Assembly (NCBI GenBank): GCA_017478085.1
Contig: JAFVEE010000042.1
Span: 1-42,570, forward strand
Source: Prevotella sp.
GTDB lineage: Bacteria > Bacteroidota > Bacteroidia > Bacteroidales > Bacteroidaceae
DNA length: 42,570 nt
Direction: 5' to 3'
Position 1 is the first letter of the stretch; each line of letters opens with the position of its first letter. Below are positions 1 through 7,965 of this stretch, piece by piece. A program made the position numbers and the translations under genes. A model generated the notes under the pieces. It was not told where the DNA came from. It ran no database searches and was given only the letters and a program-made list of their open reading frames with translations.

Positions 1-750
1 GAGGGTGGCGAAGAGTTTGTTCTCGGCAAACACATCGCTCTTGGCCAGCAGGTTCATCATCGTCGACTTACCCACATTCGTATAGCCCACCAGGGCCACC
101 CGGATCAGCCGGCCACGGTTCTTGCGCTGGGTGGTCTTCTGCTGGTCAATCTCGGCCAGGCGCTGCTTCAGCAGGGTGATGCGGTGCAGAATGATGCGGC
201 GGTCCATCTCTAACTGCGTCTCGCCCGGGCCGCGCAGGCCCACGGTGCCCTTGCCGCCACCGCCGCCAGAGCCACCGCCCTGACGCTCCAGGTGCGTCCA
301 CAGGCGCTGCAGGCGGGGCAGCATGTAGCGGTGCTGCGCCAGCTCCACCTGTGCCTTGGCCTCAGCCGTCTGGGCACGCATGGCGAAGATGTCGAGGATG
401 AGCGAGGTGCGGTCGAGTATCTTCACCTGCAGCTCTTTCTCGATGTTGCGCATCTGCTTGGCGCTGAGCTCATCGTCGAAGATGACCATACCAACAGGTT
501 CATCCTCATCTTCACACATTTTTATATACTCCCTGATTTCCTGCAACTTACCGCTACCTACGTAGGTCACGCTACTGGGACCGCCCACCCGCTGGGTGAA
601 CCGCTTCACGGTGCGTGCCCCGGCCGTGGTGGCCAGGAACTCCAGTTCGTCAAGATACTCTTTCGTCTTCGCCTCGTTTTGCTCGGGAGTAATCAGTCCC
701 ACCAGCACAGCCGTCTCGGCTTTTGCCTCTGAGATTACAAATTCCTTCAT
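1..750 (-). CDS. hflX: GTPase HflX, 3' end missing
   Basis: This is a ribosome-associated GTPase of the HflX family, which in other bacteria rescues or splits stalled and heat-damaged ribosomes in the cytoplasm. The ATG is at 750 and the frame runs open to base 1, so 250 N-terminal residues are present and the C-terminal part of the G domain lies outside the window. Visible features are the N-terminal nucleotide-binding HflX domain with the family segment GPGETQLEMDRR, a glycine-rich linker (a run of SGGGGG type) and the P-loop GYTNVGKST near residues 221-229. The gene is divergent from the PL11 gene. It has a good Bacteroidetes promoter: TATTTTTG read on the minus strand at 791-784, with TTG 20 bases upstream. 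It is a housekeeping gene with no evident link to the CAZymes. Confidence 0.93.
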   Translation of the reverse strand, partial: MKEFVISEAKAETAVLVGLITPEQNEAKTKEYLDELEFLATTAGARTVKRFTQRVGGPSSVTYVGSGKLQEIREYIKMCEDEDEPVGMVIFDDELSAKQMRNIEKELQVKILDRTSLILDIFAMRAQTAEAKAQVELAQHRYMLPRLQRLWTHLERQGGGSGGGGGKGTVGLRGPGETQLEMDRRIILHRITLLKQRLAEIDQQKTTQRKNRGRLIRVALVGYTNVGKSTMMNLLAKSDVFAENKLFATL

Positions 751-783
751 TCAGTATTTTTCTAAATTATCGATAATCGCGTG

Positions 784-814
784 CAAAAATACGAAATCTT
801 TGTGAACTACGCAA
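784..814 (-). promoter_or_regulatory. hflX promoter (-33/-7)
   Basis: On the minus strand a TATTTTTG -7 element (bases 791-784) is preceded by TTG at 814-812 with a 20-base spacer. This matches the Bacteroidetes sigma-ABfr architecture and lies about 34 bases upstream of the hflX ATG. Confidence 0.55.
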
Positions 815-855
815 GAAAAGTAACAATTAAGCGTTCCGTTGTCAGTCTTTTTTCG

Positions 856-863
856 TACCTTTG
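856..863 (+). promoter_or_regulatory. -7 element for the PL11-GH97 pair
   Basis: TACCTTTG matches the Bacteroidetes -7 consensus TAnnTTTG and lies 28 bases upstream of the PL11 ATG. I do not see a clean TTTG -33 element at the usual 19-21 base distance, so it may depend on an activator. Confidence 0.45.
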
Positions 864-891
864 CAACCAACTACTAAACACCAACCGAAAT

Positions 892-2961
892 ATGAAGCGA
901 AACTTACTTACTGCATTTGTGGCACTGGGGGCACTTTCAGCTTTCAGTCAGCCACGCTACGATTATGCCCATCTGGCCACGGAACGGATAGACCGTGGCG
1001 TGGTGGCCGTCAGACAGGCCGACGGCAAGGTGGCCGTAGGCTGGCGCATCCTGCGCGACGACCAGAAGGGCGAGGCGTTCGACGTGTACCGTAACGGAAA
1101 GAAACTGAACCAGCAGCCGCTGACTGCGGGGGGCTCGTTCTTCATTGACGAGCAGCCGCTGAAGGAGCAGGATGCCACCTACGAGGTGCGCGGCGGTCAG
1201 GCCAAGGGCAGCTTTACGCTGAAGGCCAATGCCCCTGCGGGCTACCTGCCGGTGAAGATCGAGAAGCCCGAAGGGGGACGCACGCCCGACGGGCGGGCCT
1301 ACACCTATTCGGCCAACGATGCCAGCGTGGGCGACGTGGATGGCGACGGCCAGTACGAAATCATCCTGAAATGGGAACCCTCTAACGCCCACGACAACTC
1401 ACAGGGCGGCTTCTCCGGGCCCGTGCTCCTGGACTGCTACCGCCTGAGCGGCGAGCGTCTCTGGCGCATTGACCTGGGCCGGAACATACGCGCCGGTGCC
1501 CACTACACGCAGTTCATCGTCTACGACTTCGACGGCGATGGCCGCGCCGAACTGATGGTGAAGACCGCCGACGGCACCAAGGACGGCACCGGCGCCGTGA
1601 TTGGCGATAGCATTGCCGACTACCGCCACGGCGCCAAGGAGGCCCTGGCCAAGCTGGTCGACGGCCAGAACCCTGAGCTGCAAAGACAGGAGAGAGAGGC
1701 CCGGAAGATGCGCCACCAGATGGACAGCCTGCGACGGGAGGGCAAGCGCCCCGACCGCGACATGATGCGCCGTATGCACCAGCAGTTTGGCCAGGGCGAC
1801 CCGCTGGCTGGCCGCATACTGGAGGGGCCTGAGTATATCACCGTGTTCGACGGACTGACGGGCCGTGCCATCGACACCAAGCCCTACATTCCCGAACGGG
1901 GCGACATTGGGGCCTGGGGCGACCGCAACGCCAACCGCTCTGAGCGCTATCTGGCGGGCGTGGGCTACTTCGGAAATAAAACCGTGAGAAATGGAGAGAG
2001 CGTGAAAACCGCTTCGGCTGTCTTCTGCCGGGGCTACTACACCCGCACGGTGGTGGCCGCCTGGGACTTCGACGGCAAGGAACTGAAGAACCGCTGGACG
2101 TTCGACACCAACCAGCCCGAATGGGGCACCTACGCCGGACAGGGCAACCACAACCTGCGCATAGCCGATGTCGACGGCGACGGCCTCGACGAGATAACCT
2201 ACGGCTCGATGGCCATCGACAACGACGGGCGCGGGCTCTACAACACGGGCTTCGGCCACGGCGATGCCATCCATCTCATGGCCTTCGACCCCCAGAGCGA
2301 TGGGCTGCAGGTGTGGGACTGCCACGAGAACAAGCGCGACGGCAGCGACTTCCGCGATGCCAGGACGGGCCGCGTCATCTTCCAGATCAAGAGCAACACC
2401 GACGTGGGCCGCGCCATGGCCGCCGACATTGACCCCACGAACCCGGGCGTAGAGATGTGGAGCACCGACAGCCACGGCATTCGCAACATCAAGGGCGAGG
2501 TGGTATCGACGGCTAAAGATGCAGATGACCCTCAGCACGATAACACACTGGTTATCAACGGGAAATACCTGCCCGTGAACTACGGCATCTGGTGGGACGG
2601 TGACCTGCTGCGCGAGCTGCTCGACCACGAGACGGTGTCGAAGTACAACTGGACGGAGAAGAGCATCGACGTGGTGCAGAAGTTCTCTGACGAGCAGAGC
2701 GTCTTCAACAACGGCACCAAGTCGAACCCCTGCCTGCAGGCCGACATCCTGGGCGACTGGCGCGAGGAGGTGATTGCCCGCGACCGCGAGAGCACCGAGC
2801 TGCGCATCTACGTCTCGACCATCCCCACCGACTACCGCATCAACTGCCTCATGCAGGACATTCCCTACCGCCTCTCGGTGGCCTACCAGAACGTGGGCTA
2901 CAACCAGCCGCCCGAGCCCGGCTTCTACCTGGGCCCCGACCGCACCGACTATGTAAAATAA
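892..2961 (+). CDS. Rhamnogalacturonan lyase, PL11 family
   Basis: This secreted lyase should cleave the rhamnose-galacturonic acid backbone of rhamnogalacturonan-I by beta-elimination. The 689-residue product starts at ATG 892, which gives a signal peptide (MKRNLLTAFVALGALSAFS); the frame is open further upstream but has no secretion signal there. Family features are the YDYAHLATERIDRGVVAV opening and several calcium-binding propeller loops (DVDGDGQYE, DFDGDGRAE, DVDGDGLDE), with ADGTKDGTG and GPEYITVFDGLTG between them. A charged, probably helical stretch of about 55 residues (residues 247-304) interrupts the segment between GDSIADYR and GRILEGPEY; PL11 enzymes I remember are much shorter there. 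The GH97 gene follows after 9 bases, so the two are probably co-transcribed. Confidence 0.9.
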   Translation: MKRNLLTAFVALGALSAFSQPRYDYAHLATERIDRGVVAVRQADGKVAVGWRILRDDQKGEAFDVYRNGKKLNQQPLTAGGSFFIDEQPLKEQDATYEVRGGQAKGSFTLKANAPAGYLPVKIEKPEGGRTPDGRAYTYSANDASVGDVDGDGQYEIILKWEPSNAHDNSQGGFSGPVLLDCYRLSGERLWRIDLGRNIRAGAHYTQFIVYDFDGDGRAELMVKTADGTKDGTGAVIGDSIADYRHGAKEALAKLVDGQNPELQRQEREARKMRHQMDSLRREGKRPDRDMMRRMHQQFGQGDPLAGRILEGPEYITVFDGLTGRAIDTKPYIPERGDIGAWGDRNANRSERYLAGVGYFGNKTVRNGESVKTASAVFCRGYYTRTVVAAWDFDGKELKNRWTFDTNQPEWGTYAGQGNHNLRIADVDGDGLDEITYGSMAIDNDGRGLYNTGFGHGDAIHLMAFDPQSDGLQVWDCHENKRDGSDFRDARTGRVIFQIKSNTDVGRAMAADIDPTNPGVEMWSTDSHGIRNIKGEVVSTAKDADDPQHDNTLVINGKYLPVNYGIWWDGDLLRELLDHETVSKYNWTEKSIDVVQKFSDEQSVFNNGTKSNPCLQADILGDWREEVIARDRESTELRIYVSTIPTDYRINCLMQDIPYRLSVAYQNVGYNQPPEPGFYLGPDRTDYVK

Positions 2962-2970
2962 TCAGACAAT

Positions 2971-4923
2971 ATGAAATTTCACAGTCTCATTCCCCTACTC
3001 CTCCTCGCCCCGCTATCAGTGCAGGCAGGCGAGGCTACCGTCACCTCACCGGGTGGCAAGTTGTCAGTAACCGTGAGCGACCAGGGCGGTCGCGCCACCT
3101 ATGCCGTCAGCCTCGACGGCCAGCAGGTGCTCCAGCCCTCGGCACTGGGCTTCAAGGCCGACTTCGGCGACTTCACTCAGGGCCTGTCCATCACCAATAC
3201 GAAGGAAGGCAAGGCCGAGGACAGCTATGTGATGCGGCAGGTGAAGCAGTCGCACATCAGCTACCAGGCTTCCACGCTCAGCATCGACTTCGAGAACCAG
3301 CAGCGGCAGAAGATGTCGGTGGAGTTCTTCGTCAAGGACAACGACGTGGCCTTCCGCTACGTCATTCCCCGTCAGGCCAAGGACAATCCCAAGACGGCCA
3401 CCATTCTGAGCGAGAGCACCGCCTTCCGTCTGCCCGATGGCACCACCACCTTCCTCTGCCCCCAGATCGACCCTATGAAGGGTTGGGAGCGCACCAAGCC
3501 CAGCTATGAGGAGGAGTACAAGCCCGACGCCCCGATGACCGACCGCTCGCAGTTCGGCCAGGGCTATACCTTCCCCTGCCTGTTCAAAGCCCCCGGCAGC
3601 TGGGTGCTCATCTCCGAGACTGGTGTCGACAGCCACTACTGCGGCTCGCACCTGAGCGATTACCAGCCTTCGGCAGGCTACACCATCGCCTATCCCCAGC
3701 CGGGCGAGAACAACGGCTTCGGCTCGCCCTTCGCCTCGATAGCCCTGCCCGGGCAGACACCCTGGCGCACCATCACCGTGGGCCAGTCGCTGGCACCCAT
3801 CGTTGAGACCACCATCCCCTACGACGTGGTGCGCCCGCTCTACGAGCCCTCGCAAGCCTACAAGGGGGGCCGCTACACCTGGAGCTGGCTCATCTGGCAA
3901 GACGAGAGCATCAACTATGCCGATCAGGTGCAGTTCATCGACCTGGCAGCCGCCATGGGCTATGAGTACTGCCTCGTAGACAACTGGTGGGACAAGAACA
4001 TTGGCCGCGACCGCATGGCCGAGCTGTCGAAGTATGCCCAGCAGAAGGGTGTCAGCCTGCTGCTCTGGTACAACAGCAACGGCCACTGGAACGATGCGCC
4101 GCAGACACCGCGCAACTGCATGGACACCAACATTGCCCGCGACCGCGAGATGGCCTGGCTGAAGCAGATTGGCGTGAAGGGCATCAAGGTAGACTTCTTC
4201 GCCGGCGACAAGCAGGAGACGATGAAGCTCTACGAGGACATCCTCTACGATGCCAACCGCTATGGTCTGCAAGTGGTGTTCCACGGCTGCACCATCCCGC
4301 GTGGCTGGGAGCGCATGTACCCCAACTACGTCTCGTCAGAGGCCGTGCTGGCCAGCGAGAACGTGTTCTTCTCTGAGTACCACGCCGGCCAGGAGCCCTT
4401 CCAGCTTACCATGCACCCCTTCTGCCGCAATGCCGTGGGCACCATGGACTGGGGCGGCGTGATTATGAACAAGTACCTGAGCCGCGACAACAAGAGCCGC
4501 CACTCGCGCAAGACCACCGATGTGTTCGAGCTGGCCACCGCCTTCACCAATCAGGCCGCCTTGCAGTGCGTGGCCATGCAGCCCAACAACCTGCAGGAGC
4601 GGCCCGACGTGGAGCTGACCTTCCTGCAGAACCTGCCCACCACCTGGGACGAGACCCGCTACATCGACGGCTACCCCGGCCGCTATGTGGTGCTGGCCCG
4701 CCGCCAGGCCGACCGCTGGTATGTGGCCGCCCTCAACGGCACGAAGGAGCCGCTGAAGCTCACGCTCGACCTCTCGCACTTTGCCGGTCTGAGCAACCAG
4801 CTCGTTGACCGCACCGACAAGAAGACGCAGAAGGCCATCGTGGCCCAGACGCCCCTTAAAGTCGACAAGAAAGGACGTGCCACCATCGAGCTGCAGCCCA
4901 ACGGTGGCACCGTACTGTTTTAA
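2971..4923 (+). CDS. Glycoside hydrolase family 97, retaining-type alpha-glycosidase
   Basis: This is a secreted or periplasmic exo-acting alpha-glycosidase of 650 residues with a signal peptide (residues 1-19). It has an N-terminal beta-sandwich, a TIM barrel (RYTWSWLIWQDESINY onward) and a C-terminal beta domain, the usual GH97 order and length. GH97 contains inverting calcium-dependent alpha-glucosidases (SusB) and retaining alpha-galactosidase-like members. Here the barrel has GVKGIKVDFF with Asp408, the position of the nucleophile in retaining members, and Glu457 in YVSSEAV is a candidate acid/base. I therefore favour a retaining enzyme, possibly an alpha-galactosidase. It follows the PL11 lyase closely and may trim galactose-containing pectin side chains. 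Its stop is 6 bases from the convergent TerB-like gene. Confidence 0.88.
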   Translation: MKFHSLIPLLLLAPLSVQAGEATVTSPGGKLSVTVSDQGGRATYAVSLDGQQVLQPSALGFKADFGDFTQGLSITNTKEGKAEDSYVMRQVKQSHISYQASTLSIDFENQQRQKMSVEFFVKDNDVAFRYVIPRQAKDNPKTATILSESTAFRLPDGTTTFLCPQIDPMKGWERTKPSYEEEYKPDAPMTDRSQFGQGYTFPCLFKAPGSWVLISETGVDSHYCGSHLSDYQPSAGYTIAYPQPGENNGFGSPFASIALPGQTPWRTITVGQSLAPIVETTIPYDVVRPLYEPSQAYKGGRYTWSWLIWQDESINYADQVQFIDLAAAMGYEYCLVDNWWDKNIGRDRMAELSKYAQQKGVSLLLWYNSNGHWNDAPQTPRNCMDTNIARDREMAWLKQIGVKGIKVDFFAGDKQETMKLYEDILYDANRYGLQVVFHGCTIPRGWERMYPNYVSSEAVLASENVFFSEYHAGQEPFQLTMHPFCRNAVGTMDWGGVIMNKYLSRDNKSRHSRKTTDVFELATAFTNQAALQCVAMQPNNLQERPDVELTFLQNLPTTWDETRYIDGYPGRYVVLARRQADRWYVAALNGTKEPLKLTLDLSHFAGLSNQLVDRTDKKTQKAIVAQTPLKVDKKGRATIELQPNGGTVLF

Positions 4924-4929
4924 ACAATT

Positions 4930-5625
4930 TCATTGAAGCGATTTACGCAAACCATTGCCTATCAGCCGCCTACACTCCTCGTTGAGCGTGCGGCTCAGGC
5001 CTATTCCCATCGTCTCGTACTCCTTTTGCAACAGACTGTTTTCCAAGAACATATTGGCAGCTTGGAATAAAGTCTGGGCAAAGGGAGCGGGCACGCTGGA
5101 AGGGTCGTCCTTCCTCAGGTCATCGGCAATGAGGTGCAACACCTTCAGCATATTGTCCTGGTTTTGCTGTAGGGTCTTCGACTTCGGGTCTATGACATTT
5201 TTCATAAAGCTCGACAGTATGCGACTGCCCGTGTCTCCATGAAAATGCCGCCTGGTGGCGGTAGAGAGCACGAGCGACACCAGTTCCAGGTGCTTCACCC
5301 CAAGCTTCCCGGCTATCACCTCCAGGAGGAATATCTCCATCTCGGCGCAATGGCCGTCCACTCCCATCACGCGGATGAGCTTTTTCAGGTATTCATACTT
5401 GTCGATGCTTTCAGCAGGCAGGGCGTCAGACTCCATAGGATAGTCCCTGAACAGGTAGGCTTCCCACACCTCGGGCGCAATGCCCTGCTCGCGGCATATT
5501 TCTGCTATCATCAAGCATTCTATGTCCGATACGCTTCCATCTGCCGTAGCCATTGCCACCAGGTCTTGTGCCAGTCTGAAGTCATCGTCGGCAGCATCAC
5601 TGATCATTTTTACCAATAGTCCCAT
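4930..5625 (-). CDS. TerB-like helical protein
   Basis: This is a 231-residue cytoplasmic protein with no signal peptide or membrane segment. The N-terminal half has the pattern of the TerB (tellurite-resistance/DjlA-like) helical domain: a DLVAMATADGSVSDIE segment, then a hydrophobic helix, then a second repeat-like segment around LIRVMGVDGHCAEME with an acidic Glu-Met-Glu. TerB-like domains are thought to bind divalent metal and often sit near membrane proteins. The gene lies 30 bases downstream of the AI-2E family transporter on the same strand and is likely its operon partner. I do not recognise the C-terminal 100 residues. Its function is unknown; the TerB assignment rests on motif pattern only. 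Confidence 0.6.
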   Translation of the reverse strand: MGLLVKMISDAADDDFRLAQDLVAMATADGSVSDIECLMIAEICREQGIAPEVWEAYLFRDYPMESDALPAESIDKYEYLKKLIRVMGVDGHCAEMEIFLLEVIAGKLGVKHLELVSLVLSTATRRHFHGDTGSRILSSFMKNVIDPKSKTLQQNQDNMLKVLHLIADDLRKDDPSSVPAPFAQTLFQAANMFLENSLLQKEYETMGIGLSRTLNEECRRLIGNGLRKSLQ

Positions 5626-5655
5626 TTTCGTTCTTGTCTAATACCCCGGAGCGGG

Positions 5656-6759
5656 TCAGTTATTACCTTCTGCCGCTGCCGTCAGTTTCTCGCGTTTAAT
5701 CACGTAGCGCTGGTAGTAGCTGAGCAGCAGCGTGGTGAGCGGCAGGGCGATGATCATGCCCAGCATGCCCAAGAGCGAACCCCAGATGCTGAGCGACAGC
5801 AGGATGATGGCAGCGTTCAGGCCCGTCACCTTGCCCATGATCTTCGGCGTGAGGAAGCCGTCTTGTATGCCCTGCACCACGGCGAAGACCACCAGCACCA
5901 TGAGCATGATGAGCCAGAAGTTCTGGCCCGTCTCCACGCTCTTGCCCAGTGCCAGGATGATGCAGGGAATGAAGCCCAGCGTCTGCAGGTAGGGCACCAT
6001 ATTGAGCAGGCCGATGAACATGCCCAAGCCAATGGCCATGGGGAAGTCGATGATGAGGAACCCGATGGAGAAGAGCACGCCCACGATGAAGGCGATGGTG
6101 CCCTGTCCGCGGAAGTAGCGGTTCATGCTGTCCTCCACGTCGCCCACCACCTGCTGGGCCAGGGCGCGATAGCGTTCGGGCAGCAGACTGGGCCAGCCGG
6201 TGGTAATGTCCTCGTAGTCGAGCAGGATGAAGATGGTGTAGAGCACAATCATCGTGAGCGAGAGCAGACTGCTGAGCACGCTGAACGACTGCGACACCAC
6301 ATCCCACACGCGGGGCATGGCCTCCTTCACCCCGTCGATGAAGCCGTCCTGCGTCACGAGCACCTTCAGCCGCTCGGCATCGGTGTGCTCGCGTATCCAC
6401 TCCTGTATCTGCCCAGGCACGTGGCTCAGCGTCTGGTTGCCCTCCACGTAGGCTATGAGCGCGTCTTTCAGCGCCAGGCTCTCGTCGATCATGGGCGGTA
6501 TCACGAGCATGAAGAAGCCCGTCAGCACCAGCACCACCGTGAGCATGGCACACAGGATGCCCACGATGCGGAAGCGCAGGCGGCAACGGTACTGGAAGAA
6601 CTTGACCAGCGGAAACAGCAGATAGGCCATCAGCCAGGCCACGAAGAAGGGCAGCAGCACGCCGCTCAGCCTGTTGAGCAGCATCACCACGCCCACGATG
6701 ATGATCACCGTGAGCAGGCCCCTCACCACATTGTCGAATGTAAACTTTGTACGTTCCAT
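5656..6759 (-). CDS. AI-2E family (PerM-like) inner-membrane transporter
   Basis: This 367-residue polytopic membrane protein has about eight hydrophobic segments. There are pairs near residues 15-50 and 60-85, a soluble loop around residues 95-150, and clusters from 150 to 345, including GMFIGLLNMVPYLQT and ALPLTTLLLSYY near the end. These are hallmarks of the AI-2E/PerM exporter family, whose members have been linked to autoinducer-2 export or Na+/H+ antiport; the substrate here cannot be inferred. A Bacteroidetes promoter lies upstream: TATCTTTG on the minus strand (6793-6786) with TTTG 19 bases further up. The TerB-like gene follows in the same operon. Confidence 0.88.
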   Translation of the reverse strand: MERTKFTFDNVVRGLLTVIIIVGVVMLLNRLSGVLLPFFVAWLMAYLLFPLVKFFQYRCRLRFRIVGILCAMLTVVLVLTGFFMLVIPPMIDESLALKDALIAYVEGNQTLSHVPGQIQEWIREHTDAERLKVLVTQDGFIDGVKEAMPRVWDVVSQSFSVLSSLLSLTMIVLYTIFILLDYEDITTGWPSLLPERYRALAQQVVGDVEDSMNRYFRGQGTIAFIVGVLFSIGFLIIDFPMAIGLGMFIGLLNMVPYLQTLGFIPCIILALGKSVETGQNFWLIMLMVLVVFAVVQGIQDGFLTPKIMGKVTGLNAAIILLSLSIWGSLLGMLGMIIALPLTTLLLSYYQRYVIKREKLTAAAEGNN

Positions 6760-6785
6760 TTCCTTATTCCATCACTTTTCTTCGG

Positions 6786-6816
6786 CAAAGATAGCGATAT
6801 TTTCCGATTCTACAAA
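6786..6816 (-). promoter_or_regulatory. Promoter of the AI-2E transporter gene
   Basis: On the minus strand TATCTTTG (6793-6786) follows TTTG (6816-6813) with a 19-base spacer, a near-consensus Bacteroidetes promoter 27 bases upstream of the ATG. Confidence 0.6.
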
Positions 6817-6973
6817 GGAATTAGCACAAAAACATACACAAATCAAGTTTGCCACGAAGCTCGCAACCTTCTCATTTTGTCACTTGCCGCGCCAAACTTT
6901 CATTTTTCTCACAATAAAACATAAATATTGCAGATTCTCGCTCCGTTCTAACGATAGTCTGCAAAATTATTTA

Positions 6974-6981
6974 TATCTTTG
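6974..6981 (+). promoter_or_regulatory. -7 element of the first restriction-modification cassette
   Basis: TATCTTTG lies about 60 bases before the nuclease ATG in the 282-base gap between divergent genes. No clear -33 TTG sits at the expected spacing. I see no ORF or repeat in the rest of the gap. Confidence 0.45.
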
Positions 6982-7041
6982 TGGTCAGGATTTGGCAAAT
7001 CCAATTAAGGTTTTTATTGTAGGTTCAATATCATAGAAGAA

Positions 7042-7959
7042 ATGGAAATAACAAAAGAACTAAGATTTCAGAAGGACAGGTTACTGGAATATTTTAGGAA
7101 CCGTTCGAATGAGATATTGAGTGAATTGGCATTGCAGTTTTCTGCTTCCGACTTTAAGAAAAAAGCATCTGCGTTCAATAAAGAGATAATAAAAAGCAAG
7201 GATAATCTTCTATCCATCCTTATAGAAACAGCTCGAAACGAGAGGTGGACAAATCGTGAAATTCTGGAATGTGTTCTCATGATAACATATACCAACGATG
7301 TCGTTATGCTTGAATCAAGGAATTCTGTATGGGAATATGAGTATATGGCTTTCTCACGTAGGGTTGGAGAACTTTGGGAACCCTTTTGTAAACTCTGTTT
7401 CAACTATCCGCTGACAAATATCAGGCTCTTTGTGCCGCCATTGTTTTCAGAGGTTAAACAAAATTTGACAACAGAAATCAATACGTATATTGACGGTTTG
7501 AAAATAAAGAGTGACGAAAAGAAACAATTGAAAAAATATTATGACAAGGTCTGGAATCTTGTCACCTCTGGTGAAATTCAATTGGAGTGTGACCTTCACT
7601 TCACGGATGGCAAAAAGAAATATATTGTTGACTTCAAGAGTGGTTTTGGCTCTAACGAGAAAGGAAACACGAATAGGCTTCTTCTTGTGGGAAGTATATA
7701 CAGGAACATTGAAGTGGAAGATTATCAATGCATGATATTTGTTCGCTCCACAGAAAACAATCACTATCTGACAACTCTACAAAACTCGGGAGTTTGGGAT
7801 ACTTCATGCGGTGTTAATACTTATAACAAGATACACCACTTTACGGGTTTTGACATCCATTTTTGGATAGAGAGCAACATCGACTGGATGAAAGACTTCT
7901 CACCAGAGATGCGAGAATCGGTAACCAATAACAACTTGCAGAATTATCTAATCTGGTAA
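7042..7959 (+). CDS. Probable type II restriction endonuclease, PD-(D/E)XK fold
   Basis: This 305-residue cytoplasmic protein is probably the nuclease of a type II restriction-modification pair. Around residues 178-205 it has the pattern of a PD-(D/E)XK active site: Glu182 and Asp184 on one strand (IQLECDLHF) and Asp197-Phe-Lys199 on the next (YIVDFKSGFG), in a beta-hairpin context. The N-terminal half is helical and charged. The gene is AT-rich compared with both flanks. It ends 6 bases before the ATG of an N6-adenine methylase, and that adjacency is the main support for the role. I cannot name the recognition sequence, and I do not recognise a named family. The start ATG at 7042 follows the A-rich leader AGAAGAA. 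Confidence 0.72.
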   Translation: MEITKELRFQKDRLLEYFRNRSNEILSELALQFSASDFKKKASAFNKEIIKSKDNLLSILIETARNERWTNREILECVLMITYTNDVVMLESRNSVWEYEYMAFSRRVGELWEPFCKLCFNYPLTNIRLFVPPLFSEVKQNLTTEINTYIDGLKIKSDEKKQLKKYYDKVWNLVTSGEIQLECDLHFTDGKKKYIVDFKSGFGSNEKGNTNRLLLVGSIYRNIEVEDYQCMIFVRSTENNHYLTTLQNSGVWDTSCGVNTYNKIHHFTGFDIHFWIESNIDWMKDFSPEMRESVTNNNLQNYLIW

Positions 7960-7965
7960 AATCGA

